A program made the position numbers and the translations under genes. From Mrakia gelida (Eukaryota > Basidiomycota > Tremellomycetes > Cystofilobasidiales > Mrakiaceae), in NCBI GenBank assembly GCA_024345305.1, contig BRON01000009.1, positions 1,364,001 through 1,428,000 of the forward strand: 64,000 nt of DNA, written 5' to 3'. How positions within the stretch are numbered: the stretch's first letter is position 1; every line of letters begins with the position of its first letter. The notes below the pieces were generated by a model. It was not told where the DNA came from. It did no database searches and saw only the letters and a program-made list of their open reading frames with translations. This document shows positions 1-9,233 of this stretch, one piece after another.

Positions 1-319
1 CGGTAGGAGGGAGGAGGAGGAGGAGGTTGGCGGAGTTGAGGTTGAGCAGGATCGTACTCGTCGTCCGGAGGAGCTGTAGCTGAGGAGGAGGAGTACTGGT
101 AAGACTGGTAGGGTCTCGATGAGGATGCCCCTTGAGAGTTGAGAGGTTGGTGAGGTGCTGAGGAGGACGAAGAAGTGGAGGAAGCGGCGGCTCCATCCTG
201 AGCTCGACGAAGAGTCTCGAGAAGAGAAGCTATGGGATCAGACTGGAAGAGAAGAGAGCAGATCAGCAAATGGATTCCTAGGAGAAATGGGATGAAGTTC
301 TTACCGAGGTAAAGCTCAT
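1..319 (-). CDS. 5' end of unidentified Ser/Pro/Tyr-rich protein (partial)
   Basis: Only the start of this minus-strand gene is inside the window. An ATG at 319-317 opens a five-codon first exon (MSFTS, 319-305). A GT..AG intron (304-243) follows, and then an exon that runs off the left edge (242-1) in a continuous frame. That exon begins SDPIASLLETLRRAQDG, a short amphipathic segment, and then becomes low complexity, rich in Ser, Gln, Tyr and Pro with a poly-Pro run near the window edge. I do not recognise the family, and with so little sequence I assign no function. It is divergently arranged with the F-box-like gene that starts at 473, so about 150 bases between them must carry both 5' regions. 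Confidence 0.6.
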
Positions 320-472
320 CTTGCGAAAATCTGCAGAGACGAAGCGGAGGCAGACGGGCGGTTGAGGTCAACTTCAAAGCGAGCTCAACTTTCCCTTCCC
401 TCTCACGTCCATCACCGAATCGACTTCCTCCCCCTTCCCTCTCTCCCAAATCTGCTCTCTTCTTCATCCGAG

Positions 473-2441
473 ATGCCCTCCCTTACTGCTCCACAACGAC
501 AACCGCCACCCCATCTTCCTCTCTTTCCCTTGGAGATCAAACATCACATCCTTCGCTTCTGCGTTTATTCCACGCTCGCAACCACCTCCCGGGTCTCCCT
601 CGCCTTCCTCCAACTCTCCTCCCCCATCCTATACCAGGACATCGAGCTCATCGGTCTCAGGAAGGTGGAGAAGATCTTATGCTCCAGAGTAGGTCCATTC
701 CTAGACTATTCGCGACCCCGGAGCTTGAGAACCAACAAGCTCACCTCTGACCTTCCTCCCTCCCTCCCTCTTTCTGTGCCTCCGTAGGAGCCAGCCCTCG
801 ACCAGCCGCATCTACACCCTTACCTCGATATCCAACGTCACGTACGGTCCTTCGTGATCGCAGCTTCGCCGGAACGGGGATGATACCCCAACTCATCCTT
901 CCTCGAGCGCTCCCTCCAATCTCCCCGACGTCCCTCCTCAGGTACCCTCTCCGTCGAGACCCTCGTCGTCCGTCCCATGGGAACTCACAGCAAGGAAGAC
1001 GAGAAAGCCCAAACTCTACTATGGTCCCACATCTTCGCGTTCTTCGACCCCAAGACCGTTCGCATCGAGGGCATCCTCGACGCATCAAGTCGCACCCCGT
1101 TGGCCGATCTTCACATGGCTCCCTGGACCAGTGTCACCCACCTCTCCCTCACCAACGTCATGATCAACCCGTTCATCTGCAGTGTCGCTTTTGCATTATC
1201 TCCGACTCCCCCGTTGTCGGTCGCCTTCGGGGTACCCTCCTTTCGGGAGATGAAGAACGACGTCGACTTCGACGACCTCGACGAACTAGAACGTGAGGTC
1301 GTCCATCACTTGAGACCGGGTGCGTTCAAAGGCTGCACGGAAGGGAGATTGAAGGAGTTCATAGTCCTGGCAAGATCCAAGGAAGTCCTGGATCACGTCC
1401 TGGCTTGGGTGGAGGAGTGCTGGGAAGGGGAAGAGAGGTTCGACTTCGCCGAGTTTCGACCTCGAATTCGACAGCCTCGAAGAACCTCGCCCTGACTCTC
1501 TTTCTCCTGTCGTTCCTCCTCCTTTTCAGACGCGTCGAAACCCATCCTCCCTCCTCCCTCGTCCTCCTCGCTCTCTTCCCTCCTCACTCCAGGACTTCCT
1601 CGACGACCCGTTGGACCACGACAGTACGTTTACTCTCTCGCCAGCTCTTTTGACGCCTCGAGTCGTTGCTGACGCGTCCGTGTGTGCCATTCGAAACAGA
1701 TCCCCTCCCTCTCCCTCGAACGTTCATCTAATCCCCACCATCCTCTCGCTCTCAATCACATCAACCCCTTCTCCCTCCCCGCTGAGCTCTCACAATGCCC
1801 CATCTCGCTAGGATCTCGTCGTCGTTTTCGAGGAGGGTTCGCAAGTCGGACACTTCAACCCTGTTTCGTTGGGGTTCGAGGGAAGACGTGGAGGAGGCAT
1901 CGCGTATGATATCACGTCAGTACCTAGTCTGTGATGATTTCTCGCTTGTTACAAGCCGTCGCTGGGAGAGAAAGGGAAGTCGAAGAGTGTTTCGCGAGAG
2001 CAAAGCTCGTTGCGTCGTCTTCAACCGCGAGCTGGACTCGCGCTCGCTTGAACCTCTCCGATGTCAGTCCCTTCGTTCGAGAACCTGGTCAGCCGATGTC
2101 CTTCTGACCTCCTTCCTAATCCAACATCTAGAGAGGAAGCACCCGTTCTTCAAGAGCTTGAAGCTGAGCCTTCCACCCGACACGATCGACTTTCCCTCCC
2201 TCCTCCCCAGCTCGCTCGATCTAAATGAACCTCAGCCTTGGCACTCCCATCTAAAATTCATGAGGGTATATTTTTGCTTCCTTCCTTCATCGAACAAGAC
2301 TGCTTCGATCGGGAGTAACAGCTCTGAACCGTTCCGACGACGCGCTTTTTCTTTTCCTCCGTTCATCCATTTCAGATCGACGACTGACCCTGTGTTTCCT
2401 CCGATTCTGTTTTTTGTCAGCCCCTCAGTCAACCATCATGA
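473..2441 (+). CDS. F-box-like family protein, copy 1, with in-frame TGA
   Basis: Exon 1 (473-688, 72 codons) encodes LPLFPLEIKHHILRFC followed by a VSLAFLQLSSPILYQDIEL block. This is the N-terminal F-box-like block shared with the copies at 6959, 11659 and 63409. F-box proteins are normally SCF ubiquitin-ligase substrate receptors; that role is inferred. A phase-0 intron (689-787) sits exactly where the paralogues have one. Exon 2 begins at 788 and stays homologous to the 63409 copy, but an in-frame TGA lies at 881-883, where the paralogue has Gly. The same frame continues beyond it to about 1460 (it reads through the ATG at 977). Later exons are recognisable near 1813-1910 (DLVVVFEEGSQVGHF), 1960-2090 and 2150-2265. 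The last exon appears to be 2421-2441, ending in TGA. Middle splice sites are not all resolved. It could be a pseudogene, a read-through gene, or carry a sequencing error. Confidence 0.55.
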
Positions 2442-3511
2442 AGACCCTCCTCCTCCTTCTTCTCCTCTCTTCCTTTCCGTTCGTTCTGGCTGCTCGCATA
2501 CTCAAACCCGCGGCATCTCGTCCTCGAAGCTCAATCAACGACTTGAGGGGTCTTCAAGCGATTCAAAGCAGGCAGGCTTCGTCGAGGGATGTTGTGAGAC
2601 GGTTGAAGGAGGGGAAGAGGAGGAAGAGAGCTGAGTGAGTTTATCAACCTCTACGAGCTTCCTTTCTGGCTCTGGCTCCGAACGAGAAACTACATCGAGG
2701 AGTGAACGCGACGAGCGAGCACTTCGACTTCGACTCGACCTGCTGACCTCCCTCTGCCTCTTCCTCCCTCAGTCCCTCCGACCTCCCCTGCACTCAGTCA
2801 ACCGGCTTCGAAACCATCACCAACGGAGGCTTCGAAGACGGAGGTCCTGGTCAATACAATCCTTGGACTCGAACAGTGTCGGCAGGACCAGGGCTCGCGT
2901 ACGGATACACCACGAACGCTGGCAATTGCGCTTCGAGCGTCGCTCCTGGATGTCAGGCTTTGTGAGTAGCTCCTTCTCTTAACTTTCGGCTCTGAGGGGA
3001 AGCTGAATTCTATCGTTGGGCGGTCTACAGCATCGCCGGAACAGCCTTCAACGGCCCAGGCTCCATCACCTTGACCCAAACAGTCGACGTCTGCTCCTCG
3101 GGTTCTTACCAGTTCACCTTCGAGTTTGGGACAGATATGCGTGGACAGCTTTGCACGGTGGCTTCTTCGATTGGATGTGAGTGTCGTTCTCTTCCCAGCA
3201 GTCTGTTGTAAAGCGTGATTCTCAGAACGCGTCGCTCCGAAGCTCACCCTCCTCTCCCCTTTCGCGTCTTCCTCTCGGCAGCCGAAACCCAATTCGTCTT
3301 CTCTGACCCTTGCGGAGGTTTGAATCCAGCCTGTAACGTACCAGGGAACGGATTCGCGTATCAATTCTACACACGAGTTGCTTCTTTTGCGTCGAGTGGT
3401 CCAACGGACGTGACGTTCTTTTTTGATTGCTCGAGCGTCGTTGCTGTGGATCCGACTAATGATTATAGTAAGACGTATGTGGTGGATAAGGTTTCGCTTG
3501 TTCGTGTTTAG
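2438..3511 (+). CDS. Secreted beta-sandwich (CBM-like) protein
   Basis: Four exons give a consistent frame: 2438-2634, 2773-2961, 3031-3176 and 3282-3511, with stop TAG. The N-terminus MKTLLLLLLLSSFPFVLA is a clear signal peptide, followed by a basic linker (about residues 20-65) ending RLKEGKRRKRA, a possible dibasic processing region. The mature part starts with Cys-containing sequence and TNGGFEDGG, the usual opening of Gal-binding-like/CBM4-9-type beta-sandwich modules. It continues with alternating strands to a DPTNDYSKTYVVDKVSLVRV end, which also fits that fold. It contains several Cys residues (for example DVCSSGSYQF, FSDPCGGLNPAC), consistent with an extracellular protein. No catalytic residues are evident. 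The start ATG overlaps the apparent stop of the preceding F-box-like gene (ATGA). Function is unknown; cell-wall or carbohydrate binding is an inference. Confidence 0.8.
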
Positions 3512-3919
3512 TGGTAGTTAGCGTGGATCTGGGATTGATCTTGGATCGTTTTGTCTTCGTTCGTTCGTCCGTCATGTCGCGTCGTGAGTTTGTTGTTGTT
3601 GTTTTTCGTTCACCCCCATTCTCGTCTTGAGCGTCTCGGCGACCAGTCCTTGTCTCTGTTTATCTCATATCGTACTACACTATCTTACCAGCCTGACTTT
3701 ATTTGTGCGATGCTTTTTCTTACGACGCGTCGAATCGACTCGACGCTCTTTCGTTCTTCCCTCTCTTTCTCCCCTCCTGCGTATCCTCTCCAGCATCAAC
3801 CCAAACTCCGAGCTCATGACCATATCTCATCCTCATCCCAGCGTACAGAATCAGACCCAAACCGGATCGACAGCAAGCAAAACTACAACTCATCACTGAG
3901 TCCCTCGTCGGCTCCTCGT
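3512..3919. other. Convergent intergenic region
   Basis: About 400 bases separate the stop of the secreted protein on the plus strand from the stop of the acidic coiled-coil protein on the minus strand. I see no coding frame with convincing splice signals here. It is T-rich on the plus strand just after the TAG, consistent with 3' untranslated sequence. Confidence 0.5.
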
Positions 3920-5916
3920 TCAAAGATCAGGCTGCTTCCCTCCAAACTCCAGCATCTTCTCCCTATGCTTATCCAACCTCTCAGCTCGCTGATGCACCAG
4001 TCGAACCAACCGATCGAAAGGAGGAGGAAGGATGGTCAGCTCGCTCGCTCGACGAGAAGACTCGAAGAGAGTGAAAAACGAACCTGAACGAGTTCCTCCT
4101 TGTGAGCGTTGATGTCCGAACCGACGTCGAGGAAGAGCTTGACTCGTTCGGCGAGATGGGTGTTGACCTGCCTCACAGAAAAACAAAGGTGACGAAGGGT
4201 CAGTGGACTCGAAAGCTCGAACTCGAGCTCGACTCGTCGAGCGAAACGAAACGAACCTTTCCGAAGAGGGTTAAGATTCGATCGAGCAGTTCTGTAGGTC
4301 GAAGGCAGGTATAGGAAGAGTCAGTGCTCCAGTCAAGCTCAAGGGAGAAGAAAGATGCGACGGAATCGACCACGCACCCTCTCCTCTCTTCGTGAACGCC
4401 TCTCCCTCCAAGTTCTCCACCTCGTACCTCGCCTCAAGCTCCTTCAACTTGTCTCCACTCTTCTCGACTGCAGCTCGGGTGAGAGCGTCGAATTTTCGAG
4501 GAGGAGGAGGAGGAGTTGCTGCTGCTGGAGGAGGAGGGGACGGAGGTGCCGGTCGTTGCTGCTGCTGTTGTTGCTGAGGAGGGACGGGAACGGGAGCGGG
4601 GGATGCTCGAGGAGAGGAGGAGGGTGGTTGGTCGTCGTTGGGACTGTCTTGGTTCTGAGGAAGATGAGATCCGGTGGAGTGGGAGAGGGAGGATCGTCGT
4701 TCTTGAGGTTGTTGGTACTGGTGGAGAAGAAAAGGAGGAGGAAGAGACGCGTCAGATTGAGCGAACGAAGAACGAGAACGGAGGGGGTGAATGCGCTGAA
4801 ATCGATACTCACCTCGTTCTGAGAGGCACTGGGTCCATCGTCGTTCTTCTGATCATCCGAAGAAGGGATCTGCTCGAGTTCCTGACTGGCTTCTCGAGAT
4901 CCGACGTCCTCAACAGCTCGCGAGAACGCTCTCCTCCCTCCGTCTCTCCCATCCTCCTCCTCGTCGTCGTCCTCGATCTCCTCGTGTCTCCCGACAGATC
5001 CATGCCTCTCCTCGTCGGCTTCGAGGTCGTCCTCCTCATCGTCGTCGTCGTATCGGCTGACTTGACTCGCGCTCGCCTGAGATCCCTCCCAGTACGAGCT
5101 GACCTGAGAAGCAGGAGGTCCCCGGTCGTCCTCGTCGTCCTCGTCGTCTTCCGCTTCGTCTCGGATCTCGATCATCTCCTCGTCGTCCTGAATCTCGTCG
5201 CTGTTCTGATTCTGCTGCGACTGCTGCTGACTTCCTCCGCGCATATACTCGTCTTCCTCCTCGTCGTCGACGACCTGAGTAGGGACGAGCTCCTCGTCGG
5301 CGTCCTCGAGGGTTTCGTACGGCGTCGCGGATCGTGGTCGCTGCTGCTGCTGTTGTTGTTCGTGGTGGTGGGGAGGAGAGACGGAGGAGAGGGGTCGATG
5401 TTGTTGAGGAGTGGAAGGAGGAGGTTTGATTGCGAGGTGGGACGAGGAAGAGGGCGAGGGAGAGGATTGGAACGCGCCTGGACCTTGTGGGAAGAAGGAT
5501 CGAGAGGAAGAGATGAAGCTGGATCCTGATGCTCCGTTGTTGTTGTTTGACGACGAGGAGGAGGCTTGGTTGTTGCTGCCCGTCGAGGTGGAGGGAAGGA
5601 AGGGAGGAGGACGATGAGCTTGAGTGAAGAGGGTGGAGCTCGCGAAGACATCAGCGCCAATAGCGGTGTTGCGGTTGTTGTTGTTGGTAGAAGAAGATGC
5701 GGAAGAAGAGGCGGGCTGTTTCCAAATGAGGGAGGCCCCGTTCGAAGTGGAAGAGGGAGATGCGTCTCGGTTAGAGGAGGATGGAGTGATCTCGATGAGG
5801 CGACGTTTGCCCGAGGAGGAGGAGGAGGGTTCGGATTGAGATCCTCCTGCGTCTTCAGGGTTAAAGGATCGTTTCTTGGCTCGATTCATGAGACCTGCGA
5901 GAGGGAGGGGAGACAT
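3920..5916 (-). CDS. Acidic, disordered protein with C-terminal coiled coil
   Basis: Five exons join without frame error: 5916-4813, 4717-4378, 4291-4257, 4167-4084 and 3988-3920, giving about 543 residues. A second in-frame Met at 5889 (MNRAKKRSFN) is an alternative start and begins a basic, NLS-like segment. The first about 360 residues are low complexity: poly-Ser, poly-Asn, poly-Gln and long Asp/Glu runs. The C-terminal about 100 residues are different and look folded. They are a charged, heptad-like helix beginning RKFDALTRAAVEKSGDKLKE and ending EKMLEFGGKQPDL, spread over four short exons. A nuclear, chromosome- or kinetochore-linked role would fit an acidic tail with a coiled coil, but I do not recognise the family and that is speculation. 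Antisense frames across the repeats are composition artefacts. Confidence 0.75.
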
Positions 5917-6586
5917 CGGAAGGCTCGAGGAGGAGAGAAGGGTTCGAGTCTGGAAGAGAGAAAGGAAGGTGGAGCGAGGAGGAAAGGTGGTCAGTCGAGC
6001 TCGTTCTACCTCCCTTCCATGCTATCCAGGTTACAAGAGAGAAGCTCGACTGACGGTTGTGGTAGTTGTGGTCGAGTGGACGAAGTTGGGAAGGGATGGG
6101 ACGCTGGATGAATGGAAACAAAGGGGAGGGAAGAAAGGGAGGGATTGAAGGTGGGTGAGCTCGACGTTCATGATCTCGTTCGTTCCCTTGCCGGACTTGA
6201 CTCACGGTTCTATCTGTCTCTTCCCGAACGTAAATCTCGACTCCATAGGGGTGATAGGAGAGAGATAGAGAGAGAGAGAAGAGGTCGAGGAAGGGATCAA
6301 GAAACGAGAAGAAGTGAAAGAGAGAGTGATGGTCGACGGCGAAACGAGGAGATGGAACTCGACGCTCCTTTGAAGGCTCGTTTTTTTCGTCCTTTTTTCT
6401 TTTCGTACGAAGAGAGAGGCGCACACTAAAGCTGATTCGATCACGCTCAAGTCGGAAAAATCTTGCTTTGACTCCGACACGAGGGAAGCGACGAGTCGAA
6501 GTCTCGTCCCCTTTGGAGTTGAGCTCGACCGTCGACCTGCTTCTTCCCCTCCCTCTCCTCTTTCCTTCTCGTCAGTCGCAGCCAAG
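5917..6586. other. Divergent 5' region between the acidic protein and the coil/F-box-like locus
   Basis: No convincing exon was found. It contains a purine-rich stretch (about 6090-6320) with GA repeats and pyrimidine-rich stretches toward 6586, typical of promoter and 5' leader DNA here. It must hold the 5' regions for the minus-strand gene ending at 5916 and the plus-strand locus starting at 6587. Confidence 0.4.
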
Positions 6587-8772
6587 ATGGATCAACAACT
6601 AGCCCTCGCGCCTCTCGGAACTCTGAGTATCAGTCACCCGTCCCCTCCCCTTCCTCCTCCTCCTGCTCTGCTCTGCTTCTTCCTTCGATCAATCAGGACT
6701 CCAAGGTCGACAACATCCGCCTTCAGAAGGAGCTCATCGATTCTAAAGCCGAGGTTGCCGCTCTCAAAGCTCAACTCGCGGAGGAGAGGAAGAGGAACGG
6801 CCTCGAGGGAGGGAGGGACGAGAGGGGAGCCGAGACGATCGTTGCTGCTACTCTACAGGTTCGTCCGCGCTCCTTAACTTCTTCGCATACTTCCAGTAAG
6901 AGAGATACGAGTATCTGACAGCCTGAGCTTACATCCTTTTTGCTTGCTTTCCCTGCAGGAATCTCTCACCGTCATCGAGCAACAGGTTCCTCTCACCTCC
7001 TCCTCCGTCGTCGACTCGCCTCAGGGATCTACCCTCCCTTCCTTCCTCACCGAGATCCACTACTACATCCTCTCGTTTGCCGATTCTCGAACCTTGGAGG
7101 TATGCTCCCGAGTGAGCTTCGACTTCTTCGAGTACGCTGCCAAAGCTCTCTACCAGCACGTCGAGATCACAGGAGTTGAGAGGTTGGCTCGGTTCTTCCG
7201 CAAGACGGTCAGTCCTTCCCCTCCTTCTCTTGCTTTTCTCTGCCTACCTCTTCGAGAGCTCGAGCTGACGACTATCTATCCACCGGCTTCACCTATCATC
7301 AGCAGCAAACGAACTGGGAGCCTCGAATACAATCCTTCTTCACCCTCTCCCTCTCCTACGTCCGAACCTTCACCTTCATCGCCCTCCTCAACGACGATCT
7401 CTCCCTCCCTTTCACTCCCCAAAACCCGATCCCAGTCCTCCTCGTCGAGCTTCTCAGTCTCACCCTCGTTCCTAAGAGCCCTGCCCTAACGTTCATCGCC
7501 CCCCTCGTCCGTCTCTTCAACCCAACCAGCTGCATCCTCGCTACCCTCCCGCCTCGACGAACCGGCGACATTGAGCTACACTGCTTCTCCGGGGAACCAA
7601 CCCTTCGAGTGGGATCGTCTGAGGACCCTTCGAATGTGGTCAACGCCAGATTCCGCTCTCACCTATGGACCCAGCTCTGCACTCTCGGTCCTGGTCGATC
7701 GTCTATGAGGTCGCGTTCCCCTTCGAATCCGATGGACAGCTGTCGTCTTCCCTCATCCCGCCCTTGGTGGATCTCACCCAAGGCCTCAGGTACCCGACGT
7801 CGAGGCCAACATCAACTCCCTTTCCCGGGGAGACCATCGAGAGGGCGACGATCGTGGTACCGGCGGAGGAGGAGAGGATTCGAGTCGAGGAGCGGGTGAC
7901 GTTGTGTTGTAGTCGAACGTCGGTCTTCCCTCAAGAGAGGTGGATGCTCATCTGGCTCGTATCTCGGTCGTGGTCGGCGAGATGACCGTTTGAGGTGAGT
8001 TTCGATCCCTCTCATCTCGCTCGTCGCGTCCTTCTTCGTTCGACTGACGCGTCTTTCACTTCCCTTCCTTTCCCTCGAAGCTCTACCCCTCCCACTTTCA
8101 CCACTTCCTCGCACTCGCCTCCGTACAACCTGCATCGTTTCACTCTCGGTCCATCCTTCGTCCTACCCTCATCGCATCCAATCCAGCCTCCCTCCCATCT
8201 CGAATCGCCTCGCCGCTACTTCAACTCTTGGTCCTTCTTGCACGAGTAAGTCCCACTTCTCCTCTTTTCTCTCCTTTCAGCAAGTCGCGTCACTGACGTT
8301 CGCCTTCTTCCCCATGCTCTCCTTTTCTAGCTCGCCTTTCGCTCGCTCCTCTCGTCGCCTCATTCGTTTCGTTTCTTCTTCGTCTCTTCATCGTCAGTCC
8401 TCGCTTACATCCCTTCTTTCGCCTCACCTCAACCTCCCGAACTGACTCTTCCTCTCCCCTCCCACTCAGATGCTCGCTCGAACCACCTCTCGAACTTACC
8501 CCATCAACTCACGAAGCAGGGATCTCGACATCATCCACGCGTCGAGAATCGGCTCGTTCGTCGATGCGACGGGATCCATTTCGAGCTCTCTATACCCTTC
8601 ACCCTCGCCCTCACGATCGATGTACCCTTCCCTCAGATCGGCTCTCGAGTCGAAGACGAGGCTCGTCGAAAGAGAGAACGAGAACGAGCACGCGTCGAGT
8701 CGAGTCGATTCTTGCTCGGAAGGACGAGAGAAACAAAGTCTACATGCAGAGAGGGGGTGTCACGAAGAGTAA
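6587..8772 (+). pseudogene. F-box-like family protein, copy 2, probably decayed
   Basis: ATG at 6587 opens a short exon (MDQQLALAPLG). No donor there joins in frame to the next exon (6697-6858), which encodes a coiled coil starting DSKVDNIRLQKELIDSKAEV. That exon joins in phase 0 to 6959-7207, the F-box-like block LPSFLTEIHYYILSFADSR, which ends at the family's conserved phase-0 intron (7208-7302). The next exon from 7303 is open, but the plausible frame shifts near 7680 and again near 7900, where a different frame reads DAHLARISVVVGEMTV and stops. Intron-like segments with CTGAC branch sites follow (about 7994-8081, 8247-8330). Several frame breaks in one locus argue for a decaying copy, though undetected splicing or sequence errors are possible. 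The fusion of a coiled coil to the F-box-like block is not seen in copies 1 and 4. Confidence 0.5.
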
Positions 8773-8779
8773 AGAAACG

Positions 8780-9230
8780 GATGCGTGTATTGAGAAGTAA
8801 GTAGCGTGCTAAGCAAAGCAAGCGATGTAAGCGAAGAGCGAGGGAGAGGGTGCGAGAGGGGAGGGGAGGAATGTAAAGCAAAGCGTGAGGGAGGGGACGA
8901 GAGACGAGACGAGACGACGAGAGTAAGCAAGGGGGAAAAGACAAACGAGTGAGGAGGGGAGAGTAAGGATATGATGGTGATGCAAGAGAGAGAGGAGAGA
9001 GAGAGGAGAGGAGAGGACGGGAAACGAAACGAAACGAAGAAGTCAAGGTGAGCAAGAGGAGTGAAGAGTGATAGCAGAGTAAGTGGGAGAGGAGAGCGAG
9101 TGATGCAAGAGAAGTAGATAGGGCGAGAGGAGAGGACGAGAAAGGAAACGAAAGACCGAGAAACGAACCGAAACGAAACGAAACGACAAGCAAAGCAAGA
9201 AAAAACGAACGACGCGACGAAACCACCACC
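8780..9230. repeat. GA-rich low-complexity tract
   Basis: About 450 bases are almost purely purine on the plus strand, with recurrent gagagag, gaggaga and aaacgaaacg units. There are no stable repeat-unit boundaries, so this is a degenerate polypurine/polypyrimidine tract rather than a clean tandem array. Long open frames across it are composition artefacts. It lies between the end of the decayed F-box-like locus and the stop of the minus-strand gene ending at 9234. Confidence 0.7.
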
Positions 9231-9233
9231 CAA

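Noticed and set aside
4516..5529. Plus-strand open frame of 337 codons opposite the acidic coiled-coil gene
   Set aside because: It is the antisense of Glu/Asp/Ser codon runs; composition (Leu/Val/Arg-rich) mirrors the real gene and it has no splice or domain support.
8780..9230. Purine tract as a centromere or telomere repeat
   Set aside because: No regular repeat unit, short, and flanked closely by genes.
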